Source: Hericium rajendrae
Taxonomy: Eukaryota > Basidiomycota > Agaricomycetes > Russulales > Hericiaceae
Direction of reading: 5' to 3'
Length of the DNA: 64,000 bases
Assembly (NCBI GenBank): GCA_033439255.1
Contig: CM065880.1
Span: 3,224,001-3,288,000 of the forward strand
Made by a program: the position numbers and the translations under genes. Under the pieces are notes generated by a model. The model was not told where the DNA came from. It saw nothing but the letters and a program-made list of their open reading frames with translations, and did no database searches. Below, piece by piece: positions 1 to 12,210 of this stretch (its first letter is position 1; each line of letters begins with the position of its first letter).

Positions 1-1147
1 TTCGATCGGCATTAGACGAAGAGTTCTGACCCAAGTTGCTTCCTTCGGCGGCTTCTTCCTTCACCTATGGTGAGCAAATCAATTCGATATCAGCGCTACT
101 TTCGAGGGTACTGATGGGACAGCTTTGACCTGTGTCCTATTAGGAGGCGGGCGAGTCTCTGCTGCTCGTTGGCGCTTTGTGTTCCTGTCAGCGCCTTTCG
201 AGGGAGACTCAGCACGCTTCTTGTCATTCTTTTCCGGTTTCCGACCCGGCTTTGCCTCTTTCTTCTTCGGATGGCCAGTGCGTAATATTCTTCGAGCCTG
301 AAGGAGCTCTGCATGATAGATGATGCTGAATTTTCAGGCGCACTGAGCCGATGGACAGATATATGCGACAAACCTCGAGGCAAATAGCGGAAACGAAACA
401 CCACATATGGATTGTCATTTGCGTCCAAAGGCTTATGTTTAAGCCTGCGCACTATCTCCGCCTGGATTGGTGCTCCCAGCCTGCGTGCGTGTCGTGAGAT
501 AGGACGGTCCAGAGGTGATCAAACCCACGCCTACGTCGTACAATGGGACCCAGCTAATTTCGTCCTTTCCGAAATGGTGTCGAACGTCTGGAACTCCGAA
601 GTGCCGAGGTAAGGGTCATTCGTCGACAGCATGATCTTAGTGCGACAGAGTTTCAGCTCCAATGTACCTATCTGCGATAGATCGCGGGCTGGACTATCAT
701 CGTGGTCTCGATGCAACAACAAGAATTACATGACGCCGATAATTTTGGAGAACTCACATACCGCTAGTCTCAACAGAGGCAAAGACGAACGGGCGTAGGC
801 TACGGTCGCGCTGGATGCCCCGGAACGTGGAAGTGCCTTTTTGCAGTTGGGAAGATCTGACGCAGCCTCCGTCTGCTTCAACCCCATCGACGAATATTCT
901 GGCAAAAGTGTCGCCATTGTACCCGTCACTCGCATAATGAACAACAAAGGTCTAATGGATCAGCGTTGATACGTATGGAGCATAAATTAGAAGGCAGATG
1001 CGGCGGTGATCGTTTGCGCACCTTTCCCACTTCACTGGGAACATAACATATTATCAACCGTTCGTTCTCGACCTGGACTTGATACTCGGGGAGCGCTTCG
1101 CCCTCGCACGAGACCCATGCTTTTAAGCCGCCGAGAGCGAGTGGCAT
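1..1147 (-). CDS. DUF7918-domain protein, copy 1 (3' end outside window)
   Basis: Spliced minus-strand gene starting at ATG 1145-1147. Exons read by eye: 1147-1022, 951-762, 706-535, 480-374, 308-100 and 64 to the window edge; phases agree at every junction and introns are 35-71 bp with GT/AG ends. The product starts MPLALGGLKAWVSCEGEALP, then has a beta-rich region (TFVVHYASDG, DTFARIFVDGVEADGG, RPFVFASVET), a strand block ARDLSQIGTLELKL and the hallmark NPYVVFRFRYLPRELLQ, followed by a Lys/Arg-rich tail. This order matches the DUF7918 family common in Agaricomycetes; its biochemical role is unknown, and the basic tail suggests a nuclear protein (inference). Without splicing the gene looks broken by stops, but all of them fall inside good introns. 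Its 5' end faces the 3' end of a second copy in tandem. Confidence 0.8.
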
Positions 1148-1507
1148 GGCGAGACGTCAAGACACAAGATCTGCAGCGAGCTGCATGAGAATATTTTAAT
1201 GATGAGATCGTTAACGTTCATCAACGATTGAACTTGAAAAAGAGTTTGGCTCGATAAGTCCACTTATATGGCTAGAAATGAGCAAAACAATATCGTAAAG
1301 CCCAAAGACAATCGTAAGATTCTCTTGTCTTCAGCTCCGCGTCAGCTATCCAGCACAGAATCATTACATGATGATCAGGTATCGTAGATAGGGAATATAG
1401 AGATAAGTGACTTTGGGAACTTAACAGAGGCCAGGATATCATGGATTGGAGGGGTATGAGTCCCGTTCTCGCGATGTGCAAATGCCAGAAAGCCGAGCGA
1501 TCAGATC
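1148..1507. other. Intergenic spacer between tandem DUF7918 copies
   Basis: No open frame or repeat of note. It should hold the promoter of copy 1 and the 3' UTR of copy 2; I see no clear TATA box. Confidence 0.5.
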
Positions 1508-2424
1508 TCAGACCTCGGTTAAATCGATGACGTCGCCATTGTGGGGGCCAAGCCGTATTGGCGAAGGTCGCCGCTCGACTTTGCATGGAACGGATGGTAC
1601 ATGCTGCGTTGACTTCATGTCCTGAAGTTCGACCTGTATACTTTGTAGCGCATCCTGTGAGGCTTTGAGTGCTTTCTGCGACGGGAAACATCATTGGGAG
1701 CGAATCAAACAAGTGGTTTATGAACCCAGTCTTACCTCTAATCTTCGAATTCTCTCAGCATCAAACGAATAAATTTGGCCCAACTTGCTTTCGTCTGTGG
1801 CCTCTTCCTTTACCTATGTTCAATGAAATATCTGGGTGTGAGTGTTATCTAAAGGAACATAGTCAACGTAGTTTTACCTGCGTGCTGATAGAAGACAAGC
1901 TATCTTTCGCCAGTCGTCTGCGTTTAGCATTTCGAACAGTCTCTTGCTCAGCAGGAGCAGCGCGTTTCTTGGCGCTCGCTTCCTTTTTGTCAATCAACTT
2001 TGCCTTTAACTCGGTCGGCAATATGCCCCAGGCCTTTAAGAGCTCTGAAACGACATGCTGTTTAGTCACAATTCGCGGGAACATATATATCACAAACCCT
2101 TAGAAACATAGCGGAAACGAAACACGACATACGGATTTTCATTCGAGTCGATGGGCTTGTGCACGAGTCGATTCAGCGCCTTTGCCTTAACAGATGCTCC
2201 TAGTCTGCATTCGGTATTAAAAGGAAGAATGTCCCAGATTTCATTTTAACCCTACGTTGTGTAATGATATCCAGTCAATTTCGTCTTTTTTGAGACGGGA
2301 CCGATCGTATGAAACGCCTCAGTATGAAGTGGGTCATTTGTCGACGGCACAATCGCGGTGCGAGATAGTCTCAACTCCACCGTGCCCAGCTTCGATAAGT
2401 CGCGCGCAGGACTATAACCTTGGT
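1508..2424 (-). pseudogene. DUF7918-domain protein, copy 2, 5' part missing
   Basis: Exons read by eye: 2424-2256, 2204-2098, 2044-1878, 1813-1736 and 1675-1508 (TGA at 1508-1510). They match copy 1 exon for exon, including intron positions and phases, with diverged sequence (NPYVVFRFRYVSKELLKAWG against NPYVVFRFRYLPRELLQARR). The 3' end supplies what is off-window for copy 1: a coiled-coil segment (FDAERIRRLEKALKASQDAL) and a C-terminal GDVIDLTEV. Exons 1 and 2 are missing: the sequence switches to LINE DNA inside intron 2 at about 2430. The remaining exons are open, so the loss came from the LINE insertion and not from general decay. Probably non-functional. Confidence 0.75.
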
Positions 2425-2435
2425 CTTGAGATAAT

Positions 2436-4210
2436 ACCATTGAATGTGGAGGACAAGATGGCGAAAATCGCTGGAGAATACCACGATGAACTCCAAAAAG
2501 CAGGCCGTGACACAACAAGGACGCCTGACGAGACAAACAGAAATCTCACCGAAGTCCTCGACTCTATCCCGCTAAACCAGATCCTACCGGAACACAACAC
2601 GTCACCCCTCCAATCCGCAATCAAACCGAAAGATGTTGCGCAAGCTCTGAAACTCTCAAAAAATGACACGGCCACTGGGCTCGATGGACTACCATATGAG
2701 CTGTGGAAAAAACTACACAGCCAATATAGAAACCATAAGAAACTCGGGAGAACGTACTTCAACCTAATCAAAACGCTCACCGACCTCTTCAACGACATCC
2801 AAACCTTCGGCCTCATACAGGGCTCCGACTTCAGTGCTGGCTGGATGTGCCCAATATATAAGAAAAATGACAAAACTGAAATTGCCAACTATAGGCCGAT
2901 CACGCTGCTCAACACCGACTACAAGATCCTAGCTAAGATCCTAGCCATGCAGTTAGCAGAGTCCATACACTCCATGATCCACGAGGATCAAGCGGGATTC
3001 ATACCTGGACGGTCAATCTTCGATCAAACCAGACTCGCTAAAACAATGATCAAGTTTGCAGAGGCAACGGAAATTAATGGCGTCATAATGGCGCTCGACC
3101 AAGAAAAAGCCTATGACAAAATAGAACATGAATATCTCTGGAAAGTCCTGAAGAAATTCAACCTACCGGAAAGGTTTATCCGAACCGTACGATCCTTGTA
3201 TGAATCGGCCTACACAAAAGTTGCTATCAATGGTCATTTCAGCCATGCCTACCAGGTGACGTGAGGTGTACAGCAAGGCGACCCCTTATCATGCCTACTA
3301 TTTGACATCACCATTGAATCACTGGCGAGCCTGCTAAGAAACTCCCCGAAGCTAACAGGCTTTCAGATACCTGGAACCACGCGACGAGTCCTAGTTAGCC
3401 TCTTCGCAGACGATACAGCACTCTACCTCCACGAAAGTGACAGGTACGATGACGTTGAGGAAATCCTAGAAAAGTGGTGTGCCGCATCAGGTGCAAAATT
3501 CAACATCAATAAAACAGAAATTCTGCCAATTGGGACACAAACCCACCGTGACATGGTACGCACAACAAGGAAGATTAATCCCAATGACACCCAACCCTTG
3601 AACCCCAGCGCAAAAATCGCAGATGACAGAGCCCTTATAAGATACCTAGGGACATGGCTTGGTATCGACATTGATGAGGCGACACCTTGGGAAACGATTC
3701 TAGACCAAATCAGAAACACGCTCAACCGATGGGCCCGAAGCCGCAGCACTATGAGAGGTAAGCGACACGTCGTACAGATGGTCGTTGGCGGCAAGACACA
3801 GTACCTGGCCAAAGTCCATGGCATGCCCGAAAAAATCGTGGAGGACCTGCAAAAAATCATCCACAACTTCATATGGGAAGGAAAAACCAGAGCACCAGTA
3901 TCCATTGAACTCCTCTATAAACCGGTCGAAAAAGGAGGCATTGGTCTACTTGACCTCAAAGCGCAAAACGAAGCAATAGAAATAACATGGATTAAATCAT
4001 ACCTAGACATCAGCCCCTCCCGTCCGACCTGGGCATACATAACAGACATCCTGATAAATAAATTAGCCCCAATGCACTTCCATGGCCCTGCCACCATCAA
4101 TGCATTTCTCCAGAATTGGTACCCACCTCTACAAGGACCACAAAGTAAATACCTACCACAGGAAATTAGCACCATGCTGAAAGTCGCCAAAAAATACAAT
4201 ACTGCCTTTG
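2436..4210 (+). mobile_element. LINE (L1/Tx1-like non-LTR retrotransposon) fragment
   Basis: Open frame with a non-LTR reverse transcriptase in order: ATGLDGLPYELWK, YRPITLLNTDYKILAK, QAGFIPGRSIFDQ, VIMALDQEKAYDKIEHEYLW, GVQQGDPLSCLLFDI and the catalytic FADDTALYL near 3404, then the L1-type C-terminal region (FIWEGKTRAPVS, KGGIGLLDLKAQNEA). The endonuclease half is missing, a typical 5' truncation, and the 3' end is cut at 4211 by an LTR. There is an in-frame TGA at 3262-3264 just before the QGDP motif and a frame change near 3550, so the copy is dead. The left junction lies in intron 2 of the DUF7918 copy. Clade assignment is by motif only. Confidence 0.85.
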
Positions 4211-4566
4211 TGTAACGACCTAGGGTTACGGAAAAGGAGGAGTGTCGCTGAGTCACGATTTCCATATTTAGAAGTCGCGCCAGGCGCATCGTATTTGAGA
4301 GCTCGTCATGTATCCTAAACTTCATCTTGATCAACTCGCATCTTTTTCTTGTTTTCTCTCTCTCTCTCCCTCTCTGTTTCTCTTGCTTTCGTGCGCTCCT
4401 CTCTCAGTTTCTCTTTTCTCGCCTCCTCGTAAGTCTCTCCCTCTTACTCGTCGGCTCTTCGACGAGCCTTCGACTCTCGCCGCCAGCGAAGCGTCAACCC
4501 TCGCGCTCGAACCGAACGAAGCCCTACGCGTGGCTTGGCTTCTCGAGCGCGACGCTTGCCTTTCAG
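4211..4566 (+). repeat. Putative 5' LTR of the gypsy fossil
   Basis: TG start at 4211 is clear; the end is a guess at a CTACA near 4566. The interior is CT-rich (4345-4440), as in many fungal gypsy leaders. No 3' partner was seen in the window. Confidence 0.45.
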
Positions 4567-7500
4567 CTACAGCAAGAGCCTGACAGACGAGGGCACTCTC
4601 GCTGCAGGAGTCTCTCCTCGGTCCTCAAGATGTCTGCCGGCATGAAAGAGGATCCCTGCAAGCCTCACACACCATCAGTTCCCCACTCTCGCTCGTCATC
4701 CGCCTCAACTCGAGCTTCCGGCTGCGACCCGTTTTAGATGTGCGTCACAGATGGTGGATACATCCGGAACTCCAAGTTCAAGATGACCAGTGAACCTACC
4801 CCTTCAGCCAACCGATCGCGCAGAGACGCTACAGCGACCCCTCTGCGCAAACCATTTCCATCTCAACCTCCTCCGGTGCCTCCATCCACTCCAGCCAATG
4901 AGTCTGTCCAGCAACATACCACTATCCCAGGACAGTTCGACATGCCGGAGGTCCGTTCCCCTCAGCTGACCAAAGCCACGCAACCATCGGCTCTTCTGGA
5001 AGGAACGACTCAAGATTCCATCCCTTCGATCATTATAGGAGACCCCCTTAGTCGGGAACAGCTCTCGTTGAGAGCCCTGCAAGTATTCAATCACTTCGGG
5101 CCCAAGGAAGGGGACACTCCCTCCTTGCGGCAGTCCGCACTCCAAATTCTCAAGCAGTCCAATGTCGAAAAGAGAATCTTGGACAAGGGTGAGGTGCTAG
5201 GCCTCCGGCACCCTCGGTTCACTTTTAACGGTCCATTCCTCGCCGAGCTCATCATGCTCATGGATGATATTCAAGACATCCTCGAGAACTTAGCCGGTCT
5301 GCTGCAGCCCCCGCGCAAGGCCTTCGAGATTGACCCTCACGGCCATTTACTATCAGTCCTTCGAGGAGCTCATGATATGAAAGACTTCTATGCGGCCATG
5401 TTCGTGCTCCGGATGTGATTAGAGACTAGTACCAAGGTTGTCACAAAGTACTATCTCGAAGTCACTTCGGAGGAGTGCATCGCATCCCCAGCCACTACCA
5501 ATGCCGACTTCTACACGGACTTCGACATATACCCCTCGGAGAAGGCCGTGCAGCAGTACTTTAAACATCCGGTCGTGCAACGCTCACTCCAAGGAGAGCT
5601 GCAGGAGAGGATAAATCACGGTGAAGCCCCGAGGGACGTCATCTCCGAAATGCAAGAATTTCGTCAATACCAACAAGCCCTGGGCCTCCAACAGAAGCCT
5701 TCCCCCACAGACGAGGAGCAAGTCGAAGCAACTCTCAATATCCTAGCCGAAGATACTTCCGATGAAGGATGAGCTTTGACGAGTGAGGGACTCTCATCGT
5801 CAGTGCCGGAGGGACTAGACCTTTCAAACGTCACCATAAGAAAAGGGAGATCTCAGAGCCGAGCTTCTCTGCCTTCTGAACAATCGTTCGTTCAGGGAGC
5901 TGCGAGTCGTCCCCATTCCTCGTCCACATTCGGCATGAGAGACATCTCGCATACGATGGGTCTACCTTGGAAGAGTAAAGATGCAGATCTAGTATCCTCT
6001 AGAGTGGCATGGCAATCCCCCGTCGTATCTCGAGTTCTCCCAGCTCCTCCACACGTCAATGCTTTGCGAGGCCTAGCGTCGTCGTCTTATAACCTCTCGA
6101 CCGTTTCTCAGCCATGAGCGGAGTCAACGACCTCTCTTCCGCTGCCTGCCTCAGATCCTAACCGAGTAGCTCAGATACTTGCTGATCTGACACGAGACCT
6201 CTCAGGCCTCCTTTCGTCCAGGCAAGCCACAATAAGGGATCCTCCACTGCATTTATCATCTCAGTCACCTCGATACGCGCCGGTGCCTCCGCCTCAGACA
6301 CAGTCTCAGCCGCAACCGCAGCCGCCGTCCACTTCCTATCGCTCGAACATGACTATGCCGTCGACTGCTGGTACTCAGCTTCACGGCTTAGTAAATACAA
6401 CGACTACGGGCTATCCCAGAGGATCAGGCTCACCTCCGAAAGGGAATCAACCGCTGCCGAACAACAGCGGATTGCCTTCCGGAGGAGGACAGCCGCCATC
6501 TGGCGGAGGAGGACAGCCGCCTTCCAGCGGAAGACCGCCACCTCCCGGAGGAGGAGGACCACCACCAGGAGGAGGAGGACCACCACCTCCCGGAGGAGGA
6601 TGGCCTCCGCAGGGCAGAGCGCCGCCTCCTGGAGGAGGATGGCCCCCACATGGAGGACCCGGAGGAGGTGGAAATCCTCCAGATCCATTCGCCTATGCCG
6701 CGCCACCTCCAGGAGGAGCTCCGCCGCCACCTCCAGGACAAGGAGGGAGAGGAGGAGGAGATCCTCCGGGCAGTAATCCTCCGCCAGGAGGTTTCTTTTT
6801 CGCGCCGCCACGTATGCCTTGGAACGCCGCCATGCTCGGCCCACGAATCAAGGAGGAAATTACCCCCGATAAGCTTCCTTCCTGGGACGGAGACCCCTCA
6901 TCAGTCATCTATTACTTCGCTCAAGTCCAGGAATTAGCGAGTATGGGAGGCACTCTCCCAACCGCATTGGGAACGTGGTTGTGGACCCGCCTTCCCGAAG
7001 GTTCAGCCGTGCACTTGTGGTGGATCGGTCTCGATGATACGCGAAAAGACAAGATGACCACAAACTACCTGGAATGGCTCGGCGGCATCAAGAGGCACTA
7101 TCTAGGCGACAAGTGGCAGAACGCCGGGAACCTCGAATGGATGGAGATGCATTTCAGACAGAAGGGACATGAACGGGAATCCCCTCTCGACTACCTTCTG
7201 CGGCGCGTACTCTGGTCCCGAATGCTTCTTGCTATCCCCATGGGAGGTCCAGATGAAGTCCAAGCCGCTCTCCGCAATTCGCCCCCTTCCTGGTCCAGCA
7301 TTCTTTTTTGAGGAAGCGAAGCACCTTCCACGGTAGTCATGTATCGACGTGCACAAGACTACGAAGAAGAACTCGCCGAAGCAGCGTCCCCTGCCAAGTC
7401 CGTAAGCAAGGACGCCGTACAAGCAGCCGTCCGTGAGATCCTGTGGGAAAATGCCCAACGCGCTAGATTCCGTCGTAATAGGCCTGCCCAAGCCAACCTA

Positions 7501-8055
7501 GTGGCAGTCTCGGAGGAAGACGACGAGCTCGCGGCCCTTCAGGCTTTCCTCGCTGAAGAATCACCCACAGCCAGCGAATCGCGTTCGAATGAGGATACTC
7601 TCGTCGCGCAGGCTTATGCCACACTCAAGACGAAACAACGTCCCCCGCCAAAGGGAGGGTATCCGTATGCCAAGCGCGACGACATTAAGTCCAACCTGCA
7701 GCCTCCGCCATCTCCGTGCAAAGTTTGTGGCAGTAGTAAACATTGGGATCGGGAATGTCCGCACTGGGACCAGTACATGGCTAAACGAGCAATGAATGTC
7801 ATCGCGGAGGAGGTCCTCTCCCTGGATAGTGTAGACCAGGAGCATGTATACAACAACACATACCAGACTTTCGTTAATCAATCCGTGCTTGACTTGTACA
7901 TCGCCAAGCCCGAAGTCAAAACGGCTCATTTCGTTAGAGCCACCGCTGATGTGTGGACCCTGGGAATGGAGGCGGCAGCCAAAACCAAAACCAACAGAGT
8001 ACCGGGGGGTGCGAGGGGACCAAGTGTCTCAAGAGGGGAGCGCTGGGAAGTGTAG
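4211..8055 (+). mobile_element. Ty3/gypsy (chromovirus-type) fossil: 5' LTR and gag
   Basis: Starts with TGTAACGACCTAGGG, a start typical of basidiomycete gypsy LTRs, directly after the LINE. After the LTR comes a gag-like region: a Pro-rich N-terminus, a long Pro/Gly tract (about 6460-6800), a capsid-like segment (PSWDGDPSSVIYYFAQVQELA at about 6881) and a CCHC zinc knuckle CKVCGSSKHWDRECPHW at about 7720. There is no protease, reverse transcriptase or integrase: the element is cut near 8055, before the next element begins. It is broken, with a handful of breaks across gag, and no second LTR is available for dating; it looks old. It inserted into the LINE, so it is younger than the LINE. Confidence 0.8.
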
Positions 8056-8446
8056 CTGACGGGTGACCATACTATGGGCAGGGGAGCAAGACCGCGGCAT
8101 CAGGAAAAACGGTTTCTTGGGTAATAGCCGAAGTATGGCTACAGTAGCCGAGCCTTGGCTATAGTAACCGAGCTTTGGCTACCGTAAGCCACCGGTTTGA
8201 TATCCGGAGGCCCGGCAATCTTACAAAGCCAGAACTACAGCTACGGTACTTCCTGTAGCACTTGTAGATCACAAAAATAAAATGTTCACTCTGAGCTATT
8301 CTGCACTCTCAAAAGCATGCTTAAATGCCCAAATCATCCTTTGATTTTACTATAGATGTTCACGATAATTCTCATTGGACCTACAGTAGTTACAAATACA
8401 ATCTAATGTACAAAATTCTGATACGTCTCCTTCAAAGTAGCTGAGC

Positions 8447-8482
8447 GTGGGAACTGTTTTGCTGCAGCAAAATAGTTCCCAC
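8447..8482. repeat. 36-bp palindrome, copy 1
   Basis: Left arm GTGGGAACTGTTTTGCTG followed by its near-perfect complement, with one mismatched pair. It marks the edge between AT-rich flank and GC-rich core. Confidence 0.9.
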
Positions 8483-10158
8483 ATTTTGCATGTATGGGGG
8501 AGTTGGTGGGAGCCTGCATGACTTGGTGCAGGCAGGAAGGACTGGGTGCAAGTGCGAGCAAGGCAGCGTCAGCATGCACGAGGCAGCGCAAACGTGTGCG
8601 AGGCGGCGGCACGGGCGTGCGGGAGGTGGTGCGGGCGTATGAGAGTTGGCAGCGGTGTGGGGGAGACAGCACGGACGCACGGGAGGCAGCGCAGATGCGC
8701 GGGAGATGGCAGGGGCATGGGAGAGACAGCGTGGATGCGCAAGAGGCAACATGGGCATGCACGGGAGATGATGCGGGCGCGCGGGAGACAGCAGGGGCGC
8801 ATGGGAGATGGCAGGGGCGCGTGGGAGGCGGTGTGAACGTGCGCAAGGGGGTGTGTGTGGAGGAGGCGGCGCAGACATGCGCGAGGGGGCGCCAGCGTGA
8901 GGAGGCGACTCCGGCGTGGGGGAGGCAGCGCCGGCATGCGTGTGCGAGGGTGCATGTGCGAGGCGGCGCTGAGGTAGCATGGGTGCGGACGAGGTAGCAC
9001 AGATGCGAGAAGACGACGCCGACCCACGCGAGGCGACGCGGGCATGTGAGAGATGGCAGGAGTGCGGGGGAGGCGGCAGGGGGCGTGGGGGATGCATCAG
9101 TGGCGCGGAGGAGATGGCACTGGCGTGCGCAAGACGGCACCGATGCGGGGGAGACGGGCCAGCATGCACGAGGCAGCACGGACGTGCGCAAGGCGGCGCA
9201 GACGCTGCCTCCCCCACATCCGCGCCATCTGCTCCGTACCCATGCCACCTCGCGCACGCCGGCACCATCTCCCTCATGCATGCGCAGCCTCGCGCACGCT
9301 GGCGCCGTCTCCCCACATCCGCACCATCTGCTCTGCGCCCATGCCACCTCGCGCACGCTGGCGCCGTCTCCCTCACGCATGCACAGCCTCGCGCACGCTG
9401 GCGCCGTCTCCTCCGTGTCCACACCATCTTGCGCATGCCAGCACAGTCTCCCCCGCACCGCTGATGCATCCCCCGCATCTGTATCATCTCCCCCGCATGC
9501 CATCTCGTGCATGCTGGCGCCATCTCCCCCGCACCCGTGCTGCCTTGTGCACGCCGGCACTGCCTCATGCACGCCCGCGCCGCCTCGTGCGGGTCTGCGC
9601 CATCTCACGCGCATCTACACCGCACATGCCAGCGCCGGCATGCACAAGGCGGCACAGATGCGGGGGAGGTGGTGCGGGCATGCACGAGGCAGCGCGGGTG
9701 CGGGAGAGACGGCGCGGATGCGGCGCAGGTGGCGCGAAGGGACGTGGGCGGCGTCTGCATGAGGTGGCGTGGGCGTGCATGAGGCAGTGCCAGCGTGTGC
9801 AAGGTGGCATGGGTGCGGGGAAGACACGCGGGTGCGGGGGAGACAGCGCGGACGCGGAGGTGGTGGTGCCAGCACGGGGGAGATGGTACGGGCGTGCGGG
9901 AGGGGGTACGGGCATGCGCGACTCAGCGCGAGCACGAGAGAGTCTGTGGCAGCGTGCAAAGGTCAGTGGGGGCATGGTGAATCGGTGAGGGGGCGCACGA
10001 GTTGGCAAGGCCATGCGCGAGCAGCAAGGGTGTCGCGAGTCGGCAGTCGACATGTTAGATATCAGAAATAGCATATGAGTGAGCACGAAGTCAGAAACTG
10101 ATGTACCTTGCATACTTGATGCGCCAACGCGAGGATTTTGAAAGAGCAAAAAGCTTGT
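8483..10158. repeat. GC-rich irregular tandem repeat block with strand-skew switches
   Basis: Degenerate units of roughly 18-25 bp (such as CGCGCACGCTGGCGCCGTCT around 9290-9410). The G-rich strand switches: top strand G-rich to about 9190, C-rich to about 9640, then G-rich again. No gene supported. Confidence 0.7.
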
Positions 10159-10194
10159 GTGGGAAGCATTTGGCTGCAGCCAAACGTTTCCCAC
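10159..10194. repeat. 36-bp palindrome, copy 2 (diverged)
   Basis: Left arm GTGGGAAGCATTTGGCTG with its imperfect complement; same length and layout as the copies at 8447 and 11905. Confidence 0.85.
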
Positions 10195-11904
10195 GCGCCC
10201 CCCACTTTTTTTTTTGTTCGAAGTCGATGCGTGCAGGCACGGCCCGCCGCGCACCATGCTGTTTTATTGCCCATATATGGTCAATAAAAATGCATCGGGC
10301 CGCGCGGCTCCGTGCGGCGTGCGGTCGACTTGTTTGCCATGTCGTCTTCCACTCATTCCTCCCACCACCACTCCCCTCCCTATCCTCCTCCCCTCCCTCT
10401 GTCGTCTCCCGTCAAATCGAGTACCGAAGGATGGTAATAGGGTGGTGAGTAAAAAAAAACTTTCCTCTTGCTTCTTCGTGCTAACATAGGGAGTATCGCT
10501 CGAATGAGCGATACTCTCGCCTTCGTTGGCCTCTCCTGTCCACTCGCCTCCCGCCGCCGCCTCTCCCCCATCGACCCACCCCCGATTCTGCCGCCAAACA
10601 TACCGCTGCACAATGCACATGGCAGCCTGCCGCTCACTGCCTCCCCGTCTCGTGCACGGGCCCAGGCGCTGCGTGCAACCCGTCGTGCTGCGCACGCCAG
10701 CGCACGCACGGCCGGCGGATGGCCACAGCAGCGCGCGGGCATGCCAGTTGGCACACGCACACATGCACATCGTGCGTGTCCGTGCGCAGGCGTGCCGATG
10801 CTTCGCATGCGAGCCTCGTACGTCACGCCTTGTGCCTCGTTGCTCAGGCCTGCTGCGTCGTGCACGGGCTCAGTGCCTCGCACACGTCCATCGCACACGT
10901 CCGCCGTGCCTCGCTGCAACCCCTTGCCCCACGAGCCCGATGCCCCACAATGCCGCAACGCCCCGCAACGCCCGCCTTACCTCGCGGACGCCCACCACGC
11001 CTCGCAGATGCCCACCGTGCCTCGCGGATGCCCACCGCGCCTCGTGCACAAGCCCGTGGCAGCCCCAGGCCCCGCAACGCCCGCCGCACCTCGCATACGT
11101 CTCCCGTGCCTTGCACGCACCTGTCACACCCCGTGCGCGCCCGCCGCACATCACGCATGGCTTCCGCGCCCCACCGCACCTCGCACATGGGCCCGGTGCC
11201 TCGCGCACGCCCACCACGCTCCGCCGCACTTCGCGTACAGATTTGCCGCAGTCCAATGCTGGCGCGCACAGCTACCATGCCTTTTGCATGCCCACCGTGC
11301 CTCGCGCACGGACCCAGCACCTGGTGCGTGTGCATGCCATTCATGCTCCGCCTTTCAACCCTGTAGTGACTCCCGCGCCGCCTTCTGCACCCCCGCGCGG
11401 CCTGCTATGCCCCCGCGCGGAATCGCCCATGCCCGCGCCAACTTGTGCATGCCTGCGCTGACTTGCGCATGCCCGCAGGCACTTGCCCGCACCCATGCCA
11501 CCTCCTGTGCACCCGCGCGGACTCGCGCAGCCTCCAGTGTGCCCGTGTGACCTCCAGCACGCCAGCGCAGACTCGCACGCACCTGTGCGGATTCGCGCGT
11601 GTCCTCGCCGACTCGCCATGCCCCCACACGGACTCGCATGCCCCCTTGCCGCCTCCAGAACACCCGTGCCGTCTCCCCCGTGCCCACGCCGTCTCCAGCA
11701 TGCCCCTGCCACCTCGCCCATGCCCGCGCGGACTCGTGTGTGCCAGCGCCAGCTTCTGTGCACCCGTGCCAATGCCCGTGGACCCATGCTGATGCCATGC
11801 ACCCGTGCTGACCCCTGCGGGCCCCTGCCACCTCCCACATACCCCCACCAACTTCTCCATGCCCCACACTGACCCCCACATGCCCATATTGCATTCTGTA
11901 GCAC
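10195..11904. repeat. Second GC-rich block
   Basis: Contains a short AT-richer stretch (10200-10520) with the 26-bp hairpin, then a C-rich top strand to the third palindrome with degenerate GCCTCGCRCACG-type units. No gene supported. Confidence 0.65.
10491..10516. repeat. Perfect hairpin, 11-bp arms, 4-nt loop
   Basis: GAGTATCGCTC, loop GAAT, then the exact complement. A longer version of the same hairpin lies at 50259-50287 in another element. Confidence 0.9.
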
Positions 11905-11940
11905 GTGGGAACTGTTTTGCTGCAGCAAAACAGTTCCCAC
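11905..11940. repeat. 36-bp palindrome, copy 3 (perfect)
   Basis: GTGGGAACTGTTTTGCTG followed by its exact complement over all 36 bases; centre CTGCAG. Confidence 0.95.
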
Positions 11941-12130
11941 GCGGGCTTGGGTGCTGTGGGTGCAGAAGGATATGGAGGGGGAGATTTTATGTATCAGTAC
12001 TATTAGTGTACAGTTGTAACCAGCCAAATTAAAATGTTTTGCATGATATATTGTTGGAGAGGTGATATGAGGGACTATTGTGGATTATATATTATACTGA
12101 ATCTCACATACTACAATATAGCACTCCAGT

Positions 12131-12210
12131 AGCTAGCATAAGCTACAGTGGCTAACATAAGCTACAGTAGCTAACATAAGCTATAGTAGCTAACATAAGC
12201 TATAGTAGAT
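12131..12210. repeat. Short tandem repeat, about 19-20 bp x 4
   Basis: Units close to CTAACATAAGCTACAGTAG just inside the right end of the 8097-12384 element, possibly subterminal transposase sites (inference). Confidence 0.8.

Noticed and set aside
531-722. In-frame stops (TAG at about 531-533; also 2251-2253) as proof that the DUF7918 copies are dead
   Set aside because: The stops lie in introns with GTAGGS donors and GCAG acceptors that keep phase in both copies.
8403-11811. Many long overlapping open frames (up to 403 codons) on both strands
   Set aside because: They occupy several frames at once in GC-rich degenerate repeats, have repeat-like Arg/Ala/Pro/Cys composition and no motif; long frames are expected there because AT-rich stop codons are rare.
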